Source: CAYVOV01 sp964453525
Lineage (GTDB): Bacteria > Chloroflexota > Dehalococcoidia > Dehalococcoidales > UBA2162
NCBI GenBank assembly: GCA_964453525.1
Contig: CAYVOV010000002.1
Span: 124,001-188,000 of the forward strand
Reading direction: 5' to 3'
DNA length: 64,000 bases
In this document: one piece after another, positions 36,762-45,231 of the stretch
Layout: each line of letters opens with the position of its first letter
Position numbering within the stretch: position 1 is the first letter of the stretch
Notes under the pieces: generated by a model
Told to the model about the DNA's origin: nothing
What the model saw: the letters and a program-made list of their open reading frames with translations, nothing else
Databases searched by the model: none
Program-made: the position numbers and the translations under genes

Positions 36762-37324
36762 TTAATCTGCTCTCCTCTCACCGATTTTACTTCCTCACCT
36801 GCTATTATAACTCCATAAAATGCGGAACGGAAATTTATGTGGTAATGTTCGGTTTTGGTGGAATAAAACGCTCTCCCCCTTAATCCCCCTCTCAAACAGC
36901 TCCTTGATTTATAATAAGAATATTCGCCAGTTTGAGAGGGGGCAGGGGTGAGGTAAAAGAACGCCAACAAAAAATACAAATAGAACTAAACATATGGTAT
37001 ATTGTCATTGGCTATCCAGACGCAATTAGCAGCATTCTATAAAAAGGAATTTATCAGCCTCAGCTCAATGACCGGTCTCCCCCTTTTGTAAAGGGGGAGT
37101 CTTGCCCTAAAAGTCGTGTGTTCCTGTCACCCTGGAGCGTAGCGAAGGGTCTCAGGGAGGAGGGGATTACCTTGACTCCCCACCCTGAGATTCTTCGTCC
37201 GCCAGAGGCGGACTCCAGAATGACTTTTAAGGCAAGGCCTAAAGGGGGATTCTATTATAAATCCCTCTCAGTCTCCCTTTACGAAAGGGAGAAGTTAATA
37301 TAATGATTCGAGTCGTGATTAATT
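36762..37324. repeat. Intergenic region with repeat family 2 copy 3 and REP-like units
   Basis: No gene is seen. 36884-36944 carries ccccctctcaaacag, an A/T-rich middle and gtttgagagggggca, then ggggtgaggtaaaag as in copy 2. 37073-37260 has a ccccctttt/aaaggggg hairpin around REP-like blocks, including cgtccgccagaggcggact. Confidence 0.6.
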
Positions 37325-37816
37325 ATGATTCAGTTCGATGAAGGCAATCTACGGTTTGTCTACCGGGTGGTCGGGGTTGCCATTGACAACAACAGAGTCC
37401 TCGCCGAACAGGTAGAGGGACAGGACTTCTGGTTCCTCCCCGGGGGGCGAGGAGAACTCGGCGAGCCGGCCAGGGAAACCCTGAAACGGGAAATGCGGGA
37501 AGAGCTTAACACTGAAATACGGGTGGTCCGGCTGCTCTGGGTGGTGGAGAATTTCTTTACCGGGGATAGTCTTATGATGCAAAATAATCTTGATTATCAT
37601 GAACTGGGGCTTTATTTCCTGATGGAGTTCACCAGGGACTCCCCCATACCCGGGCTGGATGAGTTTGCGGCAGAAGATGATGGTTTCAAAATCACCTTCA
37701 AATGGCACAACCTCGACAAAATCGGCAGTACCATGATTTACCCATCATTCCTGCAGACCGGATTGCAAAAAATACCCGATAACACGGAACATATCTTTCA
37801 CCGGGACACTATATGA
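37325..37816 (+). CDS. NUDIX hydrolase
   Basis: The protein has 163 residues. The Nudix box is GGRGELGEPARETLKREMRE with EEL following (~residues 41-62), containing the GxxxxxExxxxxxxREUxEE arrangement. It hydrolyses a nucleoside diphosphate linked to another group; the substrate is not predictable. The box starts early, as in short single-domain family members. ATG 37325 follows A/T-rich sequence with a weak ribosome site. It heads the accessory block 37.3-45.1 kb. Confidence 0.88.
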   Translation: MIQFDEGNLRFVYRVVGVAIDNNRVLAEQVEGQDFWFLPGGRGELGEPARETLKREMREELNTEIRVVRLLWVVENFFTGDSLMMQNNLDYHELGLYFLMEFTRDSPIPGLDEFAAEDDGFKITFKWHNLDKIGSTMIYPSFLQTGLQKIPDNTEHIFHRDTI

Positions 37817-37863
37817 TGTATTATTAATCAGGTAAATAATAAGAACGCAAAAAGGAGTAACGA

Positions 37864-38322
37864 ATGGGTGTAGAGAACTGGAAACTGTGGCACGTTGGAC
37901 TATCTGTCAAGAGTATAGACGAAGCCGTCAAGTACTTTGAATCTCTCGGAGGGAAAGCTGCCGAGCGTCCGGCCATGGTGCTGGACAGCGCTAATTTCGA
38001 GAGCCTCAGGACCTACGACAGGATGGACGCTCCACCGTGGAAAATTAAGATAAAGATGCTGGACCTGGGTCCGCTAACCTTTGAACTGACTGAGCCAGTC
38101 GAGGGAGACAACTACAACAAGACATTTATGGACGAGCACGGCGAGGGAGCAAACCACATCGCCTATCAGGTCGACGAGCTTGAGAAGGAGGTGGCTGAAC
38201 TCGAAGCCAAAGGCGTCCCGGTTATGTACCACGCCGAAGGCGCCTATGCCTATATGGACGCCCGGAAGGTCGGCGGACTGGTTATCGAGCTGAAGCAGAC
38301 CGGCCCGCCTCCGTCAAGGTAG
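37864..38322 (+). CDS. Glyoxalase/VOC-family protein
   Basis: The protein has 152 residues with two beta-alpha-beta-beta-beta modules. Candidate metal ligands are His10 or so in LWHVGLSVKS, His in GANHIAYQV and Glu in GGLVIELKQ, the H/H/E pattern of VOC metalloenzymes such as methylmalonyl-CoA epimerase or glyoxalase. Substrate is unknown. AAAGGAG precedes ATG 37864 at a good distance. It is convergent with the hydrolase cluster. Confidence 0.85.
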   Translation: MGVENWKLWHVGLSVKSIDEAVKYFESLGGKAAERPAMVLDSANFESLRTYDRMDAPPWKIKIKMLDLGPLTFELTEPVEGDNYNKTFMDEHGEGANHIAYQVDELEKEVAELEAKGVPVMYHAEGAYAYMDARKVGGLVIELKQTGPPPSR

Positions 38323-38368
38323 CTGACACCGGTAAAACAGCCATTAATATTTTAATAGAAAGCTGTGT

Positions 38369-38560
38369 TTATGCCCGGCTCACTCTTGCCAGGAACGCTT
38401 TGACACGAGGCAGCACCAAGTCACTGCGTGAAAATACCTGCCTATGGTTAAGTCCGGGCAATGTAAAGAAGGTGGCATCTGGCTCCTCCTCTCGGCCTCT
38501 TACCCGGAAATATACATCGTTCACGCAGACTAAGAACTGCCTGACTTGAAAATCCCTCTT
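38369..38560 (-). pseudogene. C-terminal remnant of an alpha/beta hydrolase
   Basis: A minus-strand frame ending at TAA 38369-38371 reads DATFFTLPGLNHRQVFSRSD then LVLPRVKAFLARVSRA, the typical last strand, catalytic His and final helix of an alpha/beta hydrolase. It has no N-terminal part or start of its own. It follows, in another frame, immediately after the stop of the full hydrolase at 38530, so it looks like the tail of a deleted paralogue. Confidence 0.6.
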
Positions 38561-39528
38561 TCTCTCGTCTCAGCCTCTGTCGGCAGGGTTCTCTCCCAAT
38601 CAAGCAGAGTACGCACGTATAATTCGGGGTCAAGCTGGTGCATCGGGTGCCCCATCTGAGGAAAGGAAATGAGAGTGAACGACTGACCGGCGCCCTTAAC
38701 CAGTTTCTCAATCCGCTCCATCTGTTCATCGGAAACCGAGCCAAATAGCTTGCCGGTTGCTTCATCAATAAAAGACATATGACGGGTGAAGAGGACCGGG
38801 CACTTGATCTGCGATAGCATCCGGGCGTGGTTACACGAGGAACTAATCGTCCCGGTATAACAGGCTTTTGCCCATTCGGGATCGTATTCTTTTAATTGTT
38901 GTGATGGCTCGCTGCCGTCACCAAAGCGGGCCTGGAAAGCATCCGGAGTCATCATTTCTCGGCATGTATTAATCAGTTCTTCCCAGTCACCAACACACCA
39001 CTGGTCACCCAGATATGTACTGAATAACGGGAACATCATGCCGGGGACAGTCTGTCGTATTGATGGTCCGACCTCCGGAGTCAACTCACAAGAAAATAGC
39101 GGAGGGTCTTCGTAATAAGCGCCTCTAACCATTCCGGGCGGAGCGTATGTCGAAAGCCAGGCAGAAAGGACTCCGCCTGAAGACAATCCGCAGACCACAA
39201 CCGGTCTGGTAATGACAAAAGAGATAAACCTTACCAGGTCGTTGCCCATATTATCGAACGTATAACGTCCGGGAGTACGGCTCGACCGACCCTGCCCGCG
39301 TAAATCAACTGAGTATACCTGAAATTGTTCGGAAAGCAATCCCATTGCCTGCTCATAACCCCACCATGATTCGGTCTGCGCGGGAATAAGCAGGACTGCC
39401 GGTTTGTCCGGAGGACCAGCCACGGCGTAATTCATCAGTATTTCGCCGGTATCAAACTGGTGCTCGGCATATTTGTGCGTTGCATAAGTGACATCGGGAT
39501 TTTCCGGGCCATACTTCATTTTTGGCAT
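38530..39528 (-). CDS. Alpha/beta hydrolase
   Basis: The protein has 332 residues. The core includes VLLIPAQTESWWGYEQAMGL, DLRGQGRSSRTPG and the nucleophile elbow CGLSSGG (~residue 115), with His in PQMGHPMHQ near the C-terminus. The acid residue is likely in the strand around LFTRHMSFIDE. There is no signal peptide. It resembles epoxide-hydrolase and ester-hydrolase branches. Orientation matches the cupin, second hydrolase and kinase upstream, suggesting one catabolic transcript. Confidence 0.85.
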   Translation of the reverse strand: MPKMKYGPENPDVTYATHKYAEHQFDTGEILMNYAVAGPPDKPAVLLIPAQTESWWGYEQAMGLLSEQFQVYSVDLRGQGRSSRTPGRYTFDNMGNDLVRFISFVITRPVVVCGLSSGGVLSAWLSTYAPPGMVRGAYYEDPPLFSCELTPEVGPSIRQTVPGMMFPLFSTYLGDQWCVGDWEELINTCREMMTPDAFQARFGDGSEPSQQLKEYDPEWAKACYTGTISSSCNHARMLSQIKCPVLFTRHMSFIDEATGKLFGSVSDEQMERIEKLVKGAGQSFTLISFPQMGHPMHQLDPELYVRTLLDWERTLPTEAETRERGIFKSGSS

Positions 39529-39643
39529 AATTCTTCCTCCTTTAATGCCAGTAATGAGTGGGCTGAATACTTCATATAATATCCGCCATTATACCGGATT
39601 AAATTCGATTTGTATTATGCACTATTCAGGCGCTACTAATACA

Positions 39644-40240
39644 TCACTCGGATAGTATTTCCCGGTCTTTCTCACTGCGCCAGCGGAGGTAATCGGCATG
39701 GGTCTTGGTAATCTGGTATTTCTCCCCACCCAGCGTAAACTCAGCTATCTCGTCCAGATATCTGTAATTGGCGTATTTCGGGTCATCGCTGAACTTGACG
39801 TGGGCATACTTGGGCGTGTTCCCGGTGGTGATGAACATGAAGGGCCTGTCTACCCGGCGAATGTAAAAGGGGCAGTGGTAGACCCCCCTGGGGACAAACA
39901 TGGCGCAGGTCTTTGTGATGATATGCTTTTCATCCTCCAGCCAGAACTCGACCTCTCCGCCCAGGTCAAACGGGTCATCCGGGTCCATTCCCAGAAACAT
40001 CAGGTACTCGTCGAAATTGTGGTAGTGAGGTCTGCCTCCGCCTTCAGCATCTCCTGAAGCCGGCCGCAATACTATATTGGTCTCCAGATAGGGGATTCCT
40101 TTTACCTTCCCCTCCAGCTCACCCGATATATACAGTGTATTCTGCCAGGGGAACTCGCTTTCCTTGTTTCGTGTCTGGGGGTGCAACGGGTTGGGTGGTG
40201 TTTCCGTGATGAAATATTTGCCATACTTGTTCTCTGCCAT
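39644..40240 (-). CDS. Cupin-fold protein of unknown function
   Basis: The protein has 198 residues. Metal-type cupin ligands are seen in PHYHNFDEYLMFLG (~residue 91, His-x-His and Glu) and VPRGVYHCPFY (second His). The N-terminal ~40 residues and a C-terminal extension are not part of the barrel. The pattern suggests a metal-bound enzyme such as a dioxygenase-like or isomerase-like cupin, but no pathway can be named. It lies between two hydrolases in the same direction, just after the second hydrolase stop (40247). Confidence 0.75.
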   Translation of the reverse strand: MAENKYGKYFITETPPNPLHPQTRNKESEFPWQNTLYISGELEGKVKGIPYLETNIVLRPASGDAEGGGRPHYHNFDEYLMFLGMDPDDPFDLGGEVEFWLEDEKHIITKTCAMFVPRGVYHCPFYIRRVDRPFMFITTGNTPKYAHVKFSDDPKYANYRYLDEIAEFTLGGEKYQITKTHADYLRWRSEKDREILSE

Positions 40241-40246
40241 TTGTTT

Positions 40247-41062
40247 TCACACTCCTTTTTTTATTTTATGGCTATGCCGCCTTAAAAAATCCAGGAGAGT
40301 CCGGTCTGGTTCCTCTCCTGCCTCTATTAGTATATGCCCCGCGTTTTTAAATATAATCAGTTCAGCATTAGGTATCCGTGAAGCCAATATTTTAGCGTTT
40401 TCCACCGGTACGGCGCGGTCGGCTTCTCCATGAATTACCAGCGTGGGCGCCTTGATTTCCGGCAGGCGCTCGTAAATCGGGCCGGACGTCGCCTTCAGCT
40501 GACGCCTGACGCCGTGGGAAGGGGAGGGATGCTCCGCCTTGCGCTCAAATATCTCCTGTATAATGGCTGGATTTTCATTGGCAAATTCCCGGGTTATGAA
40601 CAAGCGAGGATATTCTCTGGCTTTTACCTCCGGTGACATCTCTGGCATGGCGGTAAGCGTCTTGGTAAACTCGGCATCCGGCATGACCGCATACGGTTCT
40701 TCGCAACGAGTAGACGTTAAGATGAGACTTGTTACACGTTCTGGATAACGTAAAGCAAACATCAGGGCTACGCCACCACCTAAAGATGTTCCTTGGATAT
40801 GTGCGACATCGATTCCGATGGCATCCAGTAATCCGGCCAAATCGTCAGCGAGCATTTCCATAGTGTAGGGAATATCAGGCGCGTCGCTCTGGCCGGCCCC
40901 TCTGTTATCGAAGAGAATTAGCTTACATTCGCTGGAGTACAACGGGATTAGCTTCGAATATTCCCCCGCGGTGTTGCCCCCACCGCCAATCATTACAAGT
41001 GGCTCTCCGTCACCATGCACCTCATAATACATGTTGATGTCGCCCACTTTTACTTTAGGCAT
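40247..41062 (-). CDS. Alpha/beta hydrolase
   Basis: Start ATG 41062 is chosen because AAGGAGG stands just before it; the longer frame from 41101 lacks such a site. The 271-residue product has NMYYEVHGDGEPLVMIGGGG, the Asn-Arg-Gly-Ala-Gly-Gln-Ser loop, the nucleophile in QGTSLGGGVALMFALRYPE (~residue 96), Asp in HGEADRAVP and His in NAGHILIEAGE, so the triad is complete. Substrate is unknown; carboxylesterase or C-C hydrolase are possible. It is cotranscribed with the cupin. Confidence 0.9.
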   Translation of the reverse strand: MPKVKVGDINMYYEVHGDGEPLVMIGGGGNTAGEYSKLIPLYSSECKLILFDNRGAGQSDAPDIPYTMEMLADDLAGLLDAIGIDVAHIQGTSLGGGVALMFALRYPERVTSLILTSTRCEEPYAVMPDAEFTKTLTAMPEMSPEVKAREYPRLFITREFANENPAIIQEIFERKAEHPSPSHGVRRQLKATSGPIYERLPEIKAPTLVIHGEADRAVPVENAKILASRIPNAELIIFKNAGHILIEAGEEPDRTLLDFLRRHSHKIKKGV

Positions 41063-41100
41063 TTTACTCCTCCTTAACACACACTCATTGTGTTCATGCA

Positions 41101-42198
41101 TCAGGGAAGTATGCTGGTTGCATCATTATCGACGGTAGCCGAGAACCACCTGTTCAATACCAGAGCCGAGAGTTCAGCCTTTCTCGGATTACTGGTATCC
41201 AGACTGGCATAGGCCACCAGCGGATTAGCCGTGAAATGCAGGAGGGCTTTCAGGTAATCCTCCTGGTATTCTTCAGAGGAGTAATTTGAGATTCCGTTGT
41301 CCAGCAGACGCTGGTAGTAAAGCTGTAACATTTCCTTCTCCACCTGCCGCCTGAAGTCAGTAGCCAGTGAAAAACCGAGCAGAAATGCTATATCATCAGC
41401 GCCACGCCCGACAGACGCCAGACTCCAATCGAAGAGGATGAGTGGGTTCTCCGGCGTATTCCAGTCAAAGAACATGTTGTCCGGCCGCAAATCGGTGTGC
41501 CTGATGGTGAGGTTATTCTCCGAGGCAATCTCAACCAGCCACGGGAAATGCTCATATATCTTAAGACCGGCCTCCCATCCCCCTTCAGGTAGGATTCTCT
41601 TGAAATCCTCGCTTTCGGCGCAGGTATCCCAGCCTTTCCTGAAGAAATCGATTGTTGCGAATCTTCCTTTGCTCTGAGGTTTGGGCAACCAGGGAAAAGA
41701 CTGAAGACCTTCGTTATCCCACCACCGGATATGAAAATCGGCTATCTTCAGAACGACTGTCTTTGTCTGCTCGTAGTCCAGGCCTTTTAACCCGGGGTCG
41801 GCCGGTGTATAGCCTGAGCAGTCCTCCATCAGTAAGACATATCTCTTATTTTCGGAATCAATATCAGCGTAAATCAAGCCCGGTGTCCTGACCGGACTAA
41901 TCGGCGCAACTTCAAGGTAGAATTTTATCTCCCTTTCGTACAATCGGAGCGCCATGGCAATTGTACGGGAGGACTCATGGGAAGTAGGCAGTTTGGCTAA
42001 CATCGTTTCCGGAAGGTCGGGAGACTCCCGGCTGTATTCCAGCGTCAACCTTGCCATATCACTGAGGAAACCTTCACCGGTACCTACAGCCTCATGTTTT
42101 ATGGAGACTATACTCTCGACTTTAAGATACCCGTTATCATGCAAAACCTCATCAAGCCAGCCGGCAGTGATATCTTTGGTCGTTTCCGGTAAGTCCAT
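41101..42198 (-). CDS. Aminoglycoside-phosphotransferase/ecdysteroid-kinase-like kinase
   Basis: The protein has 365 residues. The kinase core shows TIRHTDLRPDNMFFDW (~residue 230, catalytic Asp and Asn) and LILFDWSLASVGRGADDIAF (metal-binding Asp). It is preceded by a nucleotide-binding lobe with an invariant-looking Lys in MLAKLPTS. This fold phosphorylates small alcohols or drugs. In a neighbourhood of hydrolases and a cupin it might activate a sterol- or terpenoid-like compound, but that is speculation. Confidence 0.8.
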   Translation of the reverse strand: MDLPETTKDITAGWLDEVLHDNGYLKVESIVSIKHEAVGTGEGFLSDMARLTLEYSRESPDLPETMLAKLPTSHESSRTIAMALRLYEREIKFYLEVAPISPVRTPGLIYADIDSENKRYVLLMEDCSGYTPADPGLKGLDYEQTKTVVLKIADFHIRWWDNEGLQSFPWLPKPQSKGRFATIDFFRKGWDTCAESEDFKRILPEGGWEAGLKIYEHFPWLVEIASENNLTIRHTDLRPDNMFFDWNTPENPLILFDWSLASVGRGADDIAFLLGFSLATDFRRQVEKEMLQLYYQRLLDNGISNYSSEEYQEDYLKALLHFTANPLVAYASLDTSNPRKAELSALVLNRWFSATVDNDATSILP

Positions 42199-42691
42199 AT
42201 CTACCTCCTTAAATTAAACAGGGCAGCGTCAACCGCCACTGTTAGCGATTTCCGTTACCCTTTTTTCATCATATTCACCTCCAACTAAAAGGGAAGGTGG
42301 AAGATGGTGAGAGGGATTTATAGAACTGGGTAATAAATATAATGCGTTAAGACCTGAGTTTAGTCCATCGGTGAGTTTATGTCAATGTTTAATACGGGAG
42401 GCTGTTCAGGTCTATTCGATGACGTCATTGCCTGCTATAAATTGTGAATTAGGTATGAGTATTACTTTAACCCCCTTCCCCCTTCCCCCTTACCAAGGGG
42501 AAGGGGGAAGGGGGAATATATCAGAAAGGGAGAGTGGCGCTAAAGCGCAACTCTCCCTTGAATTCCATGTATGCTGAATTTGAAGGAATCTATATTTATC
42601 CACTTAAGTTCTACAATGCATACCCCCGTTTGTGTTTACATCAGAACATATTTTCCACACAGATAACTCCTAAAATCCAGCCGATTGTAGT
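42199..42691. repeat. Intergenic region with palindromic repeat family 3, copy 2 (42469-42552)
   Basis: No gene is seen. A C-run/G-run hairpin (ccccttcccccttaccaagg...) is followed by gggagagtggcgct / agcgcaactctccc, a stem with one mismatch and the core gcgctaaagcgc. It resembles 44541-44632. Confidence 0.7.
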
Positions 42692-44449
42692 CTACCGCCA
42701 GGCATCCACGCTGAAAGCAGGTGCGCCGCCCCATTCACCGCGGGCTCCGCCGGTAATTTCGTAGCATACCTCTTCATCGGAACCGCAGACGATAATCATA
42801 TTGTCCCCGGGTGCATTACCGGCCACTGACACCATATAATCATCGGGTAGCTCTTTCCAGGGCTTCCCGGACCTTGGCTCATTACCCAGCCAGCCGTTGG
42901 TTGTCAAATCTACCCAGGAACGGTTCCTGTATTCACTAAGCGGCTCGAAGCTCTTATTCCAGATATACTCCAGTACCGATTCCTTGGTCTTGAAGCCGAG
43001 TTCCCAGAGGTGCTGTGCCATCTCGTGGACCATGATGAAGGTACGCGGTCCTTCACGTTCGCCTTTCCAGATATCGGGCAGTATCCAGTCCAGCCAGTTG
43101 TGGGGGCCGGGGATGCCCTTGACTCCCAGCTTCCTCGCCATCCCGCCATGACCGCTTTTCTGAAGCGCCCGGTATCCGCCGGGGGAGAACTGGGCACCGA
43201 CGAGTCCACCTTCAGTACCCATGACAATAACAATGCTTTCGTCCTTCTTGAAGCCCATCTGTTCGTTGATACCTTTCCAGCCTTCTGGCAGCTTATCGGC
43301 GCATTCGGCAAAACACATTCCGCCCCTGTTCATCGGAGAGCCGATACTGCTCATACGGTTGATACCCGGAATAGCGCCGCCAAGGTTGCGGGCCACTAAC
43401 TGATAGGCACGGCCGATACACGAATTGGCCGGATTACCGGGACCGAGCATGCCGATTCCATCGTTCATTCCTATTTCCTGAACGATGGGACCACTGGCAC
43501 ATACCCACTGGTTGTTGAACACCGTGGTGCCGGTGCCGCATCCGGATTCGGCGATGGCAAGTACCACCGGAAGGTGCTCAGGTTCACACCCAGCCATCAC
43601 GGCATTAACCGCCACCTTTTCCACAGTAGCAGTGAAGAGCCTGGGCATGAAACGAACCACATCGCCTTTCTTTGATTTACCGCCCATTCTCCTCTCGATA
43701 TCGCGCTGGTAGGTTATTACCTCGTCCGGCTTGTGACTGGTGCCTTTCAGCATTTCCCTGACGCGTTCCTCTGTGGGGTGCACTATCGGCAGACCATCGG
43801 TATAGACGGATATCGGCGCATCGAGTGGTTCGGGGACGTACTGCGTCTTCCTGAAAAACTTTTCTGCTTCGTTAAGCGTGCCTTCGAATATTATTCTTTC
43901 CGCTGGCGGAGTGTACATACCGCTTTCTTCTTCCTCTTCGGTAAGCGGTCTGGTCAGCATTTCCAGCATCGGCTCTATCCATTCTCTGACATCTTCCGGT
44001 CCGGGAAGAGTGCGTGATGCCGGAATGAAGCGAACCTTCGGGACGCCGTTGGCAAGAGCTTCTTCCTTGACCATTTCATGCTGGTCTTCGAGGTCGATTA
44101 AAACAGTCGGAATGCCTTCTTTTTCAAGCTGCGCTATGTAGGGCAACTGCCCCCATACGGCGCCGCTTCACCAGCATACCCCCAGTATCACGGCATCTGT
44201 CGTTTTCTTTTCTTCTTCGGTAAGAAATACCGGCCTGGGTGTGTAAGATTTCTTTTGAGTCCAGTTTACGTTAGGATAATCGGCCTTCAACTGTTTTTCC
44301 AGAGCAATTGTGATATCCGGTTCTCCGGTAATGCTGAAGTGGACGGTTTTACCGTCAAGGGTATCGAGTCGGGGCGCCAGGGGGTATATTTTTACAGGTA
44401 ATTCCGTCCCGACCGGACTGAGAAATTTATAAACTTTATCTTCTGCCAT
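42692..44449 (-). CDS. Predicted selenoprotein: UGSC-like domain fused to a large C-terminal domain
   Basis: Read through the in-frame UGA at 44168-44170, one frame of 585 residues runs from ATG 44449 (ribosome site AAGGAGAGG) to 42692. The junction reads LGVCW-U94-SGAVWGQLPYI. Residues ~25-116 (PRLDTLDGKTV, then DAVILG, then LEKEGIPTV) follow the layout of UGSC-family selenoproteins, but the motif is CWUS rather than UGSC. The C-terminal part (TDGLPIVHPTEERV ~216; VEKVAVNAVMAGCEPEHLPV ~275) is a domain often linked with that family. A SECIS-like hairpin follows the UGA. Function is unknown; a C-x-U redox or nucleophilic centre is inferred. Confidence 0.82.
44131..44163 (-). promoter_or_regulatory. 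Bacterial SECIS-like hairpin for UGA at 44168-44170
   Basis: Counting U of UGA as 1, stem GCGC (8-11)/GCGC (37-40), then GTA (13-15)/TAC (31-33), a bulge UGG (16-18), an apical stem GGGC (19-22)/GCCC (27-30) and loop AGUU (23-26). A bulged U at 16 and a G in the short loop fit the known shape and distance of bacterial SECIS elements. Confidence 0.65.
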
Positions 44450-44540
44450 TTTCCCTCTCCTTAATATTTTTCAGGCCAGATTTAATAGTATCACGTGAGC
44501 TAATAGAAGTTCAAAGGGAACATTTCCTGCTTTAACGATT

Positions 44541-44632
44541 ACCAAAACCCCATCCCCCTTTCCCTTTAAAAAGGGGAAGGGGGAAGAATTATGGAAGAGG
44601 TTGGGCGGCGCTAAAGCGCCGCCCAACCTCTT
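44541..44632. repeat. Palindromic repeat family 3, copy 3
   Basis: A C-run/G-run hairpin is followed by a perfect 18-bp inverted repeat (44595-44612 with 44615-44632; core ggcggcgct-aa-agcgccgcc). It lies upstream of the selenoprotein and may also serve as a bidirectional terminator between genes. Confidence 0.8.
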
Positions 44633-44669
44633 AAACTCCCGAAGGGGATAGTATCACCAAAGTCAACCA

Positions 44670-45143
44670 TTACAAATCGGCATCGGCAACCTCCGACTCC
44701 AGATATTTGGCTTCCCAGCCGTCTTTAAGGAACATCTGCCAGTCAGTACTAACCAGAATTGATGGATAAACGTCCTCATCCTTGAGGTCTTTTTTACTGT
44801 ACCACCCGGCTTCTTCAATACCTTCATCAACTGCACTTGGAGTCTTTGCTAACTGTCCACCTACCAGCCGGCACAGGAACCAGATTTTTAAAACCCTGAT
44901 ATGTGGAGAAATCAGGTCTTCAATGAAGAGTATTTTATCAGGGCTAACGTCCAGTCCCGTTTCTTCTTTCACTTCCCTGGCCGCAGCCCGGGTGATACTC
45001 TCATTATTCTCTACACGACCGCCCGGCCCAACCAGGAAACTCCGCCCATGGCGGGCGGCACCATACCTGACGAGCAGAATCTTCCCTTCCTGCAATACTA
45101 TAGCTCCGGCAGAAATTCTGAGTTCTCTATTCATTATCCTCAA
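44670..45143 (-). CDS. NUDIX hydrolase
   Basis: The protein has 157 residues. The Nudix box is GPGGRVENNESITRAAAREV plus KEETGL (~residues 38-64), a complete GxxxxxExxxxxxxREUxEExGU motif. ISAGAIVLQEGKILLVRYGA precedes it as the first strands. An internal ATG two codons downstream could also be the start. The fold hydrolyses nucleoside diphosphate derivatives. There is no obvious link to flanking genes; it is divergent in sequence from the other NUDIX gene at 37325. Confidence 0.88.
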   Translation of the reverse strand: MRIMNRELRISAGAIVLQEGKILLVRYGAARHGRSFLVGPGGRVENNESITRAAAREVKEETGLDVSPDKILFIEDLISPHIRVLKIWFLCRLVGGQLAKTPSAVDEGIEEAGWYSKKDLKDEDVYPSILVSTDWQMFLKDGWEAKYLESEVADADL

Positions 45144-45231
45144 TCAAAGACAAAAGGCAAGAAATGGTTAGACAATAATCCTAATTATCATGGTGTATCA
45201 GGTCAGGCGTAATAATCAGACGTGCGGGGTC

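Noticed and set aside
41438..44141. Plus-strand frames opposite the kinase and selenoprotein
   Set aside because: They have low-complexity, Ser/Pro/Leu-rich composition typical of antisense reading and no ribosome sites.
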